A program made the translations under genes and the position numbers. Below, one piece after another: positions 35,076-42,558 of a stretch of 64,000 bases of DNA; position 1 is the first letter of the stretch, and the number at the start of each line of letters is the position of its first letter. The stretch comes from Bifidobacterium breve (GTDB lineage: Bacteria > Actinomycetota > Acidimicrobiia > Acidimicrobiales > Acidimicrobilacustridaceae), in assembly GCA_945862505.1 (NCBI GenBank), contig CAMAYJ010000001.1, positions 1 to 64,000 of the forward strand, in the 5' to 3' direction. The notes under the pieces were generated by a model, which made no database searches, was not told the origin of the DNA, and saw only the letters and a program-made list of their open reading frames with translations.

Positions 35076-36152
35076 ATGGCCACGACCGGTCTCACCGATC
35101 TCCTGGCCAGCACGGCCGCGCTTGTCGACATTGCGTCGCCGAGTCGCGCCGAAGGTCCACTGGTCGATTCGATCGAAGCCGAACTACGCGCGCACTCGCA
35201 TCTCGAAGTCACTCGAGTTGGCGACAATCTTGTTGCTCGCACCTCGCTCGGACGCCTTCACCGAGTCGTGCTTGCCGGTCACACCGACACCGTTCCTGCT
35301 GCTGATAACGGCACTGCTCGCATCGAAGGTGGCCGACTCTTCGGCGTTGGCTCAGCCGACATGAAGGGCGGGCTCGCCGTGATGCTCGAACTCGCGGCCA
35401 CGCTGACTGAACCTGTTGTCGATCTCACGTTTGTCTTCTACGCACGTGAAGAAATCGCCAGTTCTGAAAGTGGTCTGGGCGAATTGTTCGAATCGCGTCC
35501 CGAACTTCTGGTCGGCGATATTGCCATTCTGGGTGAGCCCACCGATGCACGCATCGAAGCCGGTTGTCAGGGCACTCTGCGCATGCGAGCGCAATTGCAG
35601 GGGATTCGCGCCCATACCGCTCGGCCCTGGATGGGGCGCAACGCTGTCCATCGTTTAGCGGGTGTTCTTGCTGCGCTTGATTCCTACGAAGCGCGTTCGC
35701 CAATCATCGACGGTTGTCAGTTCCGTGAAGCGTTGCAAGCGGTTGCAATCGACGGTGGCGTTTCGGGAAATGTCGTTCCGGATTCGGCGAGCATCACAGT
35801 GAATTTCCGCTTCGCCCCCGATCGTTCAGCGCTCGACGCAGAAACCCATATTCGTGAACTCTTTTCACCATTCCTCGAAGAAGGCGATGTTGTCGACGTA
35901 CTCGATGTCGCGAATGCCGCTGCTCCAGGACTTCATCATCCGCTGCTCGCCTCGCTCGTTGAACGAAGCGGTTCAGAGGTTCTTGCCAAGTTGGGCTGGA
36001 CCGATGTCGCTCGATTCGCGGCCCACGGAGTGCCGGCAGTGAACTTTGGGCCTGGTGACAGCACGATTGCCCACACCTCGGGGGAGTACCTCGATCGAGC
36101 GCCGCTTGAACGAGTGCATGCAGTGTTGCTTGGGTTGTTGACGGAAGCCTGA
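35076..36152 (+). CDS. dapE: Succinyl-diaminopimelate desuccinylase
   Basis: 358 residues from ATG 35076. An M20 metallopeptidase: AGHTDTVPA (metal His and catalytic Asp), GVGSADMKGG (bridging Asp), YAREEIASSESG (catalytic and metal Glu) and the dimerisation domain with RAQLQGIRAHTARPWMGRNA. It releases succinate to give LL-DAP, the substrate of DapF. Directly after dapD, it completes the succinylase branch within this window. A bidirectional hairpin follows before lexA. Confidence 0.94.
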   Translation: MATTGLTDLLASTAALVDIASPSRAEGPLVDSIEAELRAHSHLEVTRVGDNLVARTSLGRLHRVVLAGHTDTVPAADNGTARIEGGRLFGVGSADMKGGLAVMLELAATLTEPVVDLTFVFYAREEIASSESGLGELFESRPELLVGDIAILGEPTDARIEAGCQGTLRMRAQLQGIRAHTARPWMGRNAVHRLAGVLAALDSYEARSPIIDGCQFREALQAVAIDGGVSGNVVPDSASITVNFRFAPDRSALDAETHIRELFSPFLEEGDVVDVLDVANAAAPGLHHPLLASLVERSGSEVLAKLGWTDVARFAAHGVPAVNFGPGDSTIAHTSGEYLDRAPLERVHAVLLGLLTEA

Positions 36153-36157
36153 ACGCG

Positions 36158-36189
36158 AACGTGGCGCATGCTGATGCACGCGCCACGTT
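36158..36189. terminator. Hairpin between dapE and lexA
   Basis: AACGTGGCGC and GCGCCACGTT form a perfect 10-bp stem with a 12-nt loop in the 57-bp gap between the convergent dapE and lexA genes. The right arm is followed by TAAACC only, so it is probably a rho-assisted or weak bidirectional terminator. Confidence 0.65.
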
Positions 36190-36209
36190 TAAACCAAGGA
36201 GGTTGTGGT

Positions 36210-36842
36210 TCAGAGTTTGCGCATCACGGTGACGACTTTGCCGTACACGGTGATTTCGGAGGAATGAAATTCCATTGGTGAGAGTCGTTGGTTTGCCGGA
36301 AGCAACGTGACGGTTTCGCCCGAACGTGACCAGGTCTTCACCGTGGCTTCGCCGCCGGGGATGCCGACGACAACAATGTCGCCCTTGGACACGTTGGGAC
36401 CGGCCTTGGCCACGATGTAGTCACCGTCGAAAATTCCTGCATCAATCATTGAATCGCCGCGGACACGGAGCATGAAGAGCTCGCCGTCGCCACACAGGTC
36501 GGTAGGCACCGGCATGATTTCTTCGACATTTTGTTCGGCCAGAACGTCGGTGCCAGCAGCAACATCGCCGACAAGCGGAACGTGACGGAACGGGCGACGT
36601 TCGCCGGATGCGCCGGAGTTGGGGTCGTAGCGAACTTCCATGGCCCGGGGCTTGGTTGGGTCGCGGCGCAAATACCCAAGCTCGTTGAGAGTGTTGAGGT
36701 GGTTCTGCACGCTTGATGGCGAGGTGAGCCCTACGGCTTTTCCAATTTCACGGACAGACGGGGGATAGCCACGCTCGTTGAGATGGGTATCGATCACATC
36801 GAGGATCTGTTGCTGGCGGGGAGTGAGACGGTCACTACTCAT
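36210..36842 (-). CDS. lexA: LexA repressor, SOS regulator
   Basis: 210 residues from ATG 36842 with GGAG 8 nt upstream. The N-terminal winged helix carries TPRQQQILDVI and GYPPSVREIGKAVGLTSPSSVQNHL. The self-cleavage site is Ala96-Gly97 (VAAGTDVL), and the dyad is Ser131 (RGDSM) and Lys169 (EATVKTW). LexA represses SOS genes until RecA filaments trigger cleavage. In the gap upstream there are three LexA boxes: one facing lexA itself and two facing the LysM gene, so lexA is autoregulated. Confidence 0.97.
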   Translation of the reverse strand: MSSDRLTPRQQQILDVIDTHLNERGYPPSVREIGKAVGLTSPSSVQNHLNTLNELGYLRRDPTKPRAMEVRYDPNSGASGERRPFRHVPLVGDVAAGTDVLAEQNVEEIMPVPTDLCGDGELFMLRVRGDSMIDAGIFDGDYIVAKAGPNVSKGDIVVVGIPGGEATVKTWSRSGETVTLLPANQRLSPMEFHSSEITVYGKVVTVMRKL

Positions 36843-36956
36843 TGGGAACTCCGGATCGTTGAGGAGGGGTGGGGAGAACAGGAGGGACTGAGGCGGCTTG
36901 AGTCGCTTAGCCCTTCGAACCTCTGTACGACAGTACCGGCTCGAGGAGGATAAAGC

Positions 36957-36968
36957 AAACACCCGTTC
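36957..36968 (-). promoter_or_regulatory. LexA box at the lexA promoter
   Basis: Read on the minus strand the site is GAAC-GGGT-GTTT, one base from the perfect box. It is followed on that strand by the -10-like TTTATCC, placing the site over the lexA promoter. Confidence 0.7.
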
Positions 36969-36977
36969 GATTGGGTC

Positions 36978-37029
36978 TTGACATCGAACGGGTGTTCGTG
37001 TTTGTATTGCTCTATCCGAACGGGCGTTC
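36978..37029 (+). promoter_or_regulatory. LysM gene promoter with two LexA boxes
   Basis: TTGACA (36978-36983) is a good -35; candidate -10 hexamers lie at 37002-37008 (TTGTAT or TGTATT). A perfect LexA box GAAC-GGGT-GTTC (36986-36997) fills the spacer and a second, GAAC-GGGC-GTTC, lies at 37018-37029 just after the expected start of transcription. Double occupancy predicts tight SOS control. Confidence 0.8.
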
Positions 37030-37111
37030 GATCCGTTCTCCAACATCCCAGTTCCCCCTTCGTCCTTTCGTTGTCCTTTCGACTGTCACACCCCTCGTGG
37101 AGACTTCCCTC

Positions 37112-37672
37112 ATGGCTGCAATCCTGAATCCCACCGCCCTATCCGCCCCTACCAACCTGGCTCAGCCCATTGTGCCCGAGTCCCTTTTCGAGGGCTCGAG
37201 TTTCGAAGGATCGAGCTCGCTCGCTCCCTGGAATCGCGACCTCGAACCACGTCGTCCGGTCCGTCACCTTCAGTTGGTCGCAGGCCCATCCCCAGCAGCC
37301 GCTAAAGCCCGTCGGAGCCCAATGCGTGTCCTGATCGCTGGTTTGGGTCTCGCTGTGCTGGTGGCCTTCGCGGCAATGGGAGTCCTTCCCTTCCTCGGTG
37401 CCGATGCTGCTGCTTCAACGCCGGCCTCGTCCGCCGACTCGACGAGCCCAGCCGGTGCTGACGCCCAACGCGCGTCAACACCGGCTGCGGCCCCGTCGGT
37501 TGCTGTTCCCGTCGAGATCGTCGTGCAATCGGGCGATTCTCTCTGGAGCGTCGCTCGCCGCTTACAGCCACGTGGCGATCTTCGTCGCCTCGTCGATCGT
37601 CTGATCGAGCGCGTCGGTGCCACCAGCGTTACTCGCGGGCAACACATCAACGTGAGTGGTCTTCTCGACTGA
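37112..37672 (+). CDS. LysM-domain membrane protein, likely SOS cell-division suppressor
   Basis: 186 residues from ATG 37112, with GTGGAG 9-10 nt upstream. A cytoplasmic N-terminal region (~70 residues, ending with a basic AKARRSPMR) leads to one membrane segment (about 72-96), an Ala/Ser/Thr-rich linker (97-130) and a C-terminal LysM domain (IVVQSGDSLWSVARRL, 136-185) outside the cell. This layout, divergent from lexA under LexA boxes, matches the SOS division inhibitors YneA (Bacillus), DivS (Corynebacterium) and ChiZ/Rv2719c (Mycobacterium), which share position and control more than sequence. Role here is inferred from that. Confidence 0.85.
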   Translation: MAAILNPTALSAPTNLAQPIVPESLFEGSSFEGSSSLAPWNRDLEPRRPVRHLQLVAGPSPAAAKARRSPMRVLIAGLGLAVLVAFAAMGVLPFLGADAAASTPASSADSTSPAGADAQRASTPAAAPSVAVPVEIVVQSGDSLWSVARRLQPRGDLRRLVDRLIERVGATSVTRGQHINVSGLLD

Positions 37673-37731
37673 GAATTTGTGGGTGTCCTCGCACTTCTCT
37701 TGGTGCGTGAGAAGCGTCTGAATGAGATGTG

Positions 37732-37750
37732 ACACTGAAAATCACAGTGT
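37732..37750. promoter_or_regulatory. Inverted repeat upstream of nrdR
   Basis: ACACTG - 7 nt - CAGTGT lies 7 bp before the nrdR -10 hexamer TAGTTT (37757-37762). It could be an operator over the -35 region. The ends resemble NrdR-box ends (ACAC...GTGT) but the centre does not match, so the regulator is uncertain. Confidence 0.45.
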
Positions 37751-37768
37751 TCGCAGTAGTTTTGAAGC

Positions 37769-38248
37769 GTGCGTTGTCCCACATGTGCTCATCTCGATGA
37801 CAAAGTCGTCGATTCACGTCAGTCAGATGACGGCGAAGCCGTTCGTCGGCGTCGTGAGTGTCTGGCCTGTGGGGCGCGGTTCACAACTTTCGAACGCCTT
37901 GAACTTGTGCCGATGGTTGTGGTGAAACGATCAGGCGATCGCGTGCCATTCGAGCAAAACAAGATCAATGAAGGCATTGCCGCGGCAGCTAAGGGCCGAC
38001 CAATCGAAGAAGAAACGATTCTTCTGACTGCTGCTGCGATAGCAGAAGAGTTGCGGTTAGTGGGTCCTGAAGTCACCAGCGAGCAAGTGGGCTTCGCCGT
38101 GCTCGAACATCTTCGTGATCTTGACCATGTTGCCTACATGCGCTTTGTCAGTGTGTACAAAGGTTTCGATGACGCCGCTGATTTTCAAAGAGAAATCACA
38201 CTGCTTACGAAAGCCACAGAACCGAAGCGTCACGATTCGCGAGCGTAA
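37769..38248 (+). CDS. nrdR: Transcriptional repressor NrdR
   Basis: 159 residues from GTG 37769, 6 nt after TAGTTT: a leaderless arrangement. The zinc ribbon uses C3, C6, C31 and C34 (RCPTC, CLACG), and the ATP-cone domain spans about 46-136 (VVVKRSGDRVPFEQNKI to YMRFVSVYK). NrdR senses dATP/ATP and represses ribonucleotide reductase genes through paired NrdR boxes; two such boxes stand before nrdJ about 1.1 kb downstream. The last 19 bp overlap the end of the convergent RibD-like gene. Confidence 0.97.
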   Translation: MRCPTCAHLDDKVVDSRQSDDGEAVRRRRECLACGARFTTFERLELVPMVVVKRSGDRVPFEQNKINEGIAAAAKGRPIEEETILLTAAAIAEELRLVGPEVTSEQVGFAVLEHLRDLDHVAYMRFVSVYKGFDDAADFQREITLLTKATEPKRHDSRA

Positions 38249-38973
38249 CGCAGTAAGAGCACATCTTCTTCAACAACAACTCGCGTGAGTTTCAGAGCGT
38301 TGGCGGCTCCCATCGCTGGTCCACGCGCGCCGCGCGTCGCAGTCCCGCCGACAAGGACTGGCGAAATTGTTTGGCACCATTCGTCGACGAGGTCGTCGGC
38401 CAGCAGCTGATTGTTGAGCGTTGGTCCGCCTTCGCATAACAGCGTGGTCATTCGTTGCGCATGTAACTGTGCGAGTGCATCGCGCAGATCAACGCCGTCG
38501 CCACCGGCAACGATGATGTCGGCAACCTCACGAAGATTTGCCACAGCATCGGTAGACGCAGATTCCGTAGTGATGACGATCGGTCGTTGTTTTGCATCGC
38601 TAAACAAACGTGCCGTTGGATCGAGACGTGCGCGTCCGCTCACTACTGCGAGACGCGGGAACCGTTCTTGTCCGCGTGTAACGCGTCGTGCTTGCGCAGC
38701 AGTGTCGAGTTGTACGGGCCCATAGTTCTCTGCGCGCACAGTCCCTGCTCCGACGAGGATGACATCGGGCATCTCGCGTAATGCATGAAACATCGCTTTG
38801 TCAGCGGGGCTGCCGAGCGCCCCCGAGCGCCCTTCAATCTCGATCGCTCCATCGATGCTTGCCACCATGTTGACCGCGACCCAGGGTCGGTCCGAAGGGG
38901 AAGCTCGGAGCGCGTCGGCGACGAGCTCGACCGGGTTCACATCGTTGATGAATGTGGGCAGCAACTGGTGCAC
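38230..38973 (-). CDS. RibD C-terminal domain reductase
   Basis: 247 residues from GTG 38973, 6 nt downstream of TATCGT on the minus strand (38980-38985); longer starts towards 39066 would cover the DnaA-box cluster. The fold is that of dihydrofolate reductase-like RibD_C proteins: RPWVAVNMVASIDGAIEI, VILVGAGTVRAENYG, RLAVVSGRARLDP and the LLCEGGPTLNNQLL motif. RibD_C enzymes reduce the ribose of the pyrimidine intermediate in riboflavin synthesis, or related substrates; stand-alone members are common in actinobacteria and often not in riboflavin operons, so the substrate is open. NADPH is the likely donor. Confidence 0.82.
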   Translation of the reverse strand: MHQLLPTFINDVNPVELVADALRASPSDRPWVAVNMVASIDGAIEIEGRSGALGSPADKAMFHALREMPDVILVGAGTVRAENYGPVQLDTAAQARRVTRGQERFPRLAVVSGRARLDPTARLFSDAKQRPIVITTESASTDAVANLREVADIIVAGGDGVDLRDALAQLHAQRMTTLLCEGGPTLNNQLLADDLVDEWCQTISPVLVGGTATRGARGPAMGAANALKLTRVVVEEDVLLLRYARES

Positions 38974-39017
38974 AGCGCCACGATAGGGGGACGTGGGGAC
39001 GGCTGGCCCATGGCCGC

Positions 39018-39064
39018 TGTGGATAACAGTGGATAACTCTGAAGTAATCCACCGGCTATCCACC
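39018..39064. repeat. Cluster of DnaA-box-like 9-mers
   Basis: Four sites occur within 47 bp: TGTGGATAA (39018-39026, an exact box on the minus strand), AGTGGATAA (39028-39036), TAATCCACC (39045-39053) and CTATCCACC (39056-39064). The first pair and the second pair point in opposite directions. The cluster lies between the RibD-like promoter and the nrdJ promoter. Confidence 0.6.
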
Positions 39065-39293
39065 ACAAATACACAGGGTTATTCCCCTTCCAACCCACAG
39101 GCATGAGTCGTACGGTTCACCCGGGTGCAGTGCTGCGGCGCGAGCGACGGACGGTGGTGTGACGTTCTGTGCGTTCTCGGTTGGCAGGACGGCTCCTAGG
39201 GCGTGGGTCCGCGTGACCTGCTCTACCTGGCGCTCGTGTCGCGGCGCACCCAACCACTCGAATTCCCACGTCAGGACCGATTCTTGGCAATCG

Positions 39294-39323
39294 TTGACAC
39301 GGGTGGAATTACTCTGCTGTAAT
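39294..39323 (+). promoter_or_regulatory. nrdJ promoter
   Basis: TTGACA (39294-39299) and TGTAAT (39318-39323) are 18 bp apart. A 10-bp inverted repeat, GTGGAATTAC - 6 nt - GTAATTCCAC (39303-39328), covers the -10 and adjoining spacer, and the first NrdR box begins at 39325, at the expected start of transcription. Confidence 0.75.
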
Positions 39324-39324
39324 T

Positions 39325-39382
39325 CCACGACATCTTGTGGCCCGGATGGTGAGGGGGCCGAAGTAACCACAACATCTTGTGG
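39325..39382 (+). promoter_or_regulatory. Paired NrdR boxes upstream of nrdJ
   Basis: Two 16-bp sites, CCACGACATCTTGTGG (39325-39340) and CCACAACATCTTGTGG (39367-39382), differ by one base and are 42 bp apart start to start, i.e. four DNA turns. They agree with the NrdR consensus (ACAC-W-ATAT-N-T-W-GTGT type) at most defined positions. Paired boxes spaced by whole turns are the rule for NrdR. Confidence 0.85.
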
Positions 39383-39644
39383 TGGGCAGGAATTGGGACC
39401 CCAAAAGGGCCTGAAACCCGCACCGAGACCACGACAAGACCCAAAATTCGAATCCCGACAGCCCTTCTTCCCTGAAGAGATCTGCCAGAAACCGAATCTT
39501 TGGTGTGGTGGATTCCCCTCAGCAGTCCAACCGGCTCACTCGATTTGGTGGCCACCCCCGAGGCAACCGCTTCCGCAGCACCCGCTGCACCCCGTCCCTT
39601 ACTCGCCACCACAACTCATCGATCACCCACGCGGAGGACTTCTC
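39383..39644 (+). other. Long nrdJ leader, no gene recognised
   Basis: About 310 nt separate the predicted start of transcription from the nrdJ ATG. I looked for a cobalamin riboswitch (B12 box and the conserved core) and did not find one. The short pairing TTGGG / CCCAA near 39393-39403 is the only clear hairpin. The nrdJ frame is open through the leader but the translation has no protein-like character. Confidence 0.4.
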
Positions 39645-42440
39645 ATGGCCCTGGCACCTGAACAGGCCGGCATCGGCATCCGTCGGCACTACACAAGCGT
39701 CGACACTCATCCCTACGACCAGGTCGAGTGGGAACGTCGTGACGCTCGCATCTCGAACTGGAAGACCGGCGAGGTTGCCTTCGAGCAGCTCGGCGTCGAG
39801 TTTCCTCTGGGTTGGTCGCTGAACGCCACCAACATCGTGTCCCAGAAGTACTTCCGCGGCACCCCCGACACCGATGAGCGCGAATGGTCGCTCAAGCAGG
39901 TCGCCGATCGTGTCGCCGACACCATCACCGACTGGGGAATTCGCGATGGTTACTTCGTCACCGACGAAGAGGCCGAAGCGTTTCGCTCCGAACTCAAGTT
40001 CATCATCATCACCCAGCGCGCTGCGTTCAACTCACCGGTGTGGTTCAACATCGGCGTCGAAGGCGTGCCGCAGCAGGCTTCGGCCTGTTTCATCTTGTCG
40101 GTCGACGACAAGATGGACTCCATCCTCAACTGGTACGTCGAGGAAGGCACGATCTTCAAGGGCGGCTCGGGCGCAGGTATCAACCTTTCCCGCATTCGTT
40201 CTTCCAAGGAATTCCTCAAGGGCGGTGGCACCGCTTCCGGTCCCGTGAGTTTCATGCGTGGCGCCGATGCGTCTGCTGGCACCATCAAGTCCGGTGGTAA
40301 GACCCGCCGCGCCGCCAAAATGGTCATTCTCAATGTCGATCATCCCGACATCGAAGAGTTCATCTGGTGCAAGTCTCGTGAAGAGAAGAAGGCCCGTGCC
40401 CTCCGCGACGCTGGCTTCGACATGGATCTCGATGGCATCGACATCACCTCGATCCAGTACCAGAACGCCAACAACTCAGTTCGCGTCACCGACGAGTTCA
40501 TGCAGGCCGTCGTTGACGACACCGATTGGCACCTGCGTGCCGTGCACGGTGGCGAAATCGTCAAGACCATTCGTGCTCGCGATCTCATGCGTCAGATCTC
40601 GCAGGCGTCCTGGGAATGCGCCGACCCCGGCATGCAGTTCGACACCACGATCAACCACTGGCACACCGCGTGCAACACCGGTCGCATCAATGGTTCGAAC
40701 CCGTGCTCGGAATACATGCACATCGACAATTCCGCTTGCAACCTTGCCAGCATCAACCTTCTCCATTACCTCGGCGAAGACGGCGTGTTCGACATCAATG
40801 CCTACAAGCACACGATCGAAATCATGTTCACCGCGCAGGAAATCCTCGTCGGCAACGCCGATTACCCGACCGTTCCGATCGGCGACAACTCCCGCAAGTT
40901 CCGTCAGCTCGGTCTTGGTTATGCCAACCTCGGTGCGCTTCTCATGGCCCTTGGTCTTCCGTACGACTCCGACGAAGGCCGTGCCCTCGCCGGTGCGATC
41001 ACCTCGCTCATGACCGGTCACGCCTATGCCACTTCGGCTCGTACCGCATCTCGCATGGGTGCGTTCGCTGGCTACGCCGAAAACGCCGAGCACATGCTTC
41101 GCGTTCTTGATCAGCACCGAGCCGCAGCGGCCACCATCGACGAAGAGCTTGTTCCTCCGGCGTTGCTATCGGCGGCACAGCAGTCATGGGACACCGCATG
41201 TGAACTCGCCGCTGAAGTTGGCGTGCGTAACTCACAGGCTTCGGTTCTCGCACCGACCGGCACCATTGGCCTCATGATGGACTGCGACACCACCGGTGTT
41301 GAGCCCGACCTTGGTCTGGTCAAGATGAAAAAGCTTGTTGGCGGCGGCACCATGTCGATCGTCAACCAGACGATTCCTCGTGCCCTCACCAAGCTCGGTT
41401 ACACCGATGCACAGATGGACGAAATCGTTGCCTACATCAACGAGAACATGTCAATCCTCGGTGCACCACACATCAAGGCCGAACACATCCCCGTGTTTGC
41501 CTGCTCGATGGGTGACAACATCATCCACTACACCGGCCACATCCGCATGATGGGTGCGGTGCAGCCGTTCATCTCGGGCGCTATCTCCAAGACCGTCAAC
41601 ATGCCTGAAGACGTCTCGGTTGAAGAGGTTGAGAAGATCCACATCGAGGCCTGGCAGCTTGGCATCAAGGCTGTCGCTATCTACCGTGACAACTGCAAGG
41701 TTGCCCAGCCGTTGTCGGCATCGAAGAAAGATGTTGAAGGCGCCGATGATCCGGTTGCTGGTGCGGTCGAAGTCATCGAGCGTGTTGTCGAAAAGATCGT
41801 CTACCAACCGATCCGTCAGAAGCTTCCTCGCACCCGCGTGTCGCGCACCTTCGAGTTCCGCGTCGCCGATTGCAAGGGCTTCGTTACCGTTGGCCAGTAC
41901 GAAGATGGTCGCCCAGGCGAAATCTTTGTTCGTGTGTCAAAGCAGGGTTCCACCCTCGCCGGCATCATGGACGCCTTCGCCATCTCGGTGTCGCATGGCC
42001 TTCAGTACGGCGTACCGCTGCGCTCGTTCATCGAAGCGTTCACGGGCATGCGATTCGAACCAGCCGGCATGACCGACGATCCGGACATCCGTATCGCCAA
42101 CTCGCTCATGGACTATCTCTTCCGCCGCATGGCGCTTGAGTACCTCTCACCCGAGGAGCGTGCGGAACTCAACATCCTCACCACCTCAGAGCGCATGCAG
42201 CCGACGCTTCCGGGCGTCGACGAAGGCATCGAAACCCGTCAGGGTTCCGAAATGCCGGTCGACCCTCCGTCCATCGAATCAGTGTCAACACTTCTCACCG
42301 ACACACAAACCACGTTGGTTCGTGAAGTGAAGACAGCCAATCACGATGCACCGATGTGCATGCAGTGCGGTGTCACCATGCAGCGTGCTGGCTCCTGCCA
42401 CGCATGTCCGTCATGCGGCACCACCAGCGGTTGCAGCTGA
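39645..42440 (+). CDS. nrdJ: B12-dependent (class II) ribonucleotide reductase
   Basis: 931 residues from ATG 39645, with GGAGG 8-9 nt upstream. The class II barrel has Cys148 (ASACFIL), Cys354 and Glu356 (NGSNPCSEYMH) and Cys365 (NSACNLAS), matching by spacing the redox pair, thiyl Cys and catalytic Glu known in Thermotoga NrdJ. The C-terminal ~30 residues hold a CxxC-rich tail (CMQCG, CHACPSCG, SGCS) that re-reduces the active site. The enzyme makes deoxyribonucleotides with adenosylcobalamin, independent of oxygen. nrdR lies upstream and two NrdR boxes precede the gene, so repression by NrdR is expected. Confidence 0.97.
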   Translation: MALAPEQAGIGIRRHYTSVDTHPYDQVEWERRDARISNWKTGEVAFEQLGVEFPLGWSLNATNIVSQKYFRGTPDTDEREWSLKQVADRVADTITDWGIRDGYFVTDEEAEAFRSELKFIIITQRAAFNSPVWFNIGVEGVPQQASACFILSVDDKMDSILNWYVEEGTIFKGGSGAGINLSRIRSSKEFLKGGGTASGPVSFMRGADASAGTIKSGGKTRRAAKMVILNVDHPDIEEFIWCKSREEKKARALRDAGFDMDLDGIDITSIQYQNANNSVRVTDEFMQAVVDDTDWHLRAVHGGEIVKTIRARDLMRQISQASWECADPGMQFDTTINHWHTACNTGRINGSNPCSEYMHIDNSACNLASINLLHYLGEDGVFDINAYKHTIEIMFTAQEILVGNADYPTVPIGDNSRKFRQLGLGYANLGALLMALGLPYDSDEGRALAGAITSLMTGHAYATSARTASRMGAFAGYAENAEHMLRVLDQHRAAAATIDEELVPPALLSAAQQSWDTACELAAEVGVRNSQASVLAPTGTIGLMMDCDTTGVEPDLGLVKMKKLVGGGTMSIVNQTIPRALTKLGYTDAQMDEIVAYINENMSILGAPHIKAEHIPVFACSMGDNIIHYTGHIRMMGAVQPFISGAISKTVNMPEDVSVEEVEKIHIEAWQLGIKAVAIYRDNCKVAQPLSASKKDVEGADDPVAGAVEVIERVVEKIVYQPIRQKLPRTRVSRTFEFRVADCKGFVTVGQYEDGRPGEIFVRVSKQGSTLAGIMDAFAISVSHGLQYGVPLRSFIEAFTGMRFEPAGMTDDPDIRIANSLMDYLFRRMALEYLSPEERAELNILTTSERMQPTLPGVDEGIETRQGSEMPVDPPSIESVSTLLTDTQTTLVREVKTANHDAPMCMQCGVTMQRAGSCHACPSCGTTSGCS

Positions 42441-42471
42441 TCCTGCCAACGCATCACGCAGTCTGAATGGT

Positions 42472-42505
42472 GGCCCGGGCTTCGGCTCGGGTCATCTTCG
42501 TTTTT
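42472..42505 (+). terminator. nrdJ terminator with UUCG loop
   Basis: CCCGGGC-TTCG-GCTCGGG (42474-42491, one G-U pair, extendable by 2 bp) is a very stable tetraloop hairpin. It is followed by TCATCTTCGTTTTT, a fair T-run, 30 nt after the nrdJ stop. It separates nrdJ from the convergent methyltransferase gene. Confidence 0.8.
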
Positions 42506-42558
42506 GCGAATGTTCAGCCGGTCTTGTTGACGCTGTCACTGCGGCCGTAAAGGTCATA

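Noticed and set aside
36971..37111. LysM protein start at TTG 36971
   Set aside because: The start would lie upstream of the promoter elements and LexA boxes.
39018..39064. DnaA-box cluster as a replication origin
   Set aside because: No dnaA, dnaN or gyr genes nearby, only 47 bp, and no AT-rich unwinding region; reported instead as a regulatory cluster.
39159..39644. In-frame extension of nrdJ by 162 codons upstream of ATG 39645
   Set aside because: It would be translated from DNA holding the promoter and both NrdR boxes, has no protein-family character, and ATG 39645 has a good GGAGG site.
39383..39644. Cobalamin riboswitch before nrdJ
   Set aside because: No B12 box and no recognisable conserved core; only length and gene function suggested it.
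42441..42558. tRNA or small RNA gene after nrdJ
   Set aside because: The only strong structure is the UUCG hairpin followed by a T-run, best explained as a terminator; no cloverleaf.
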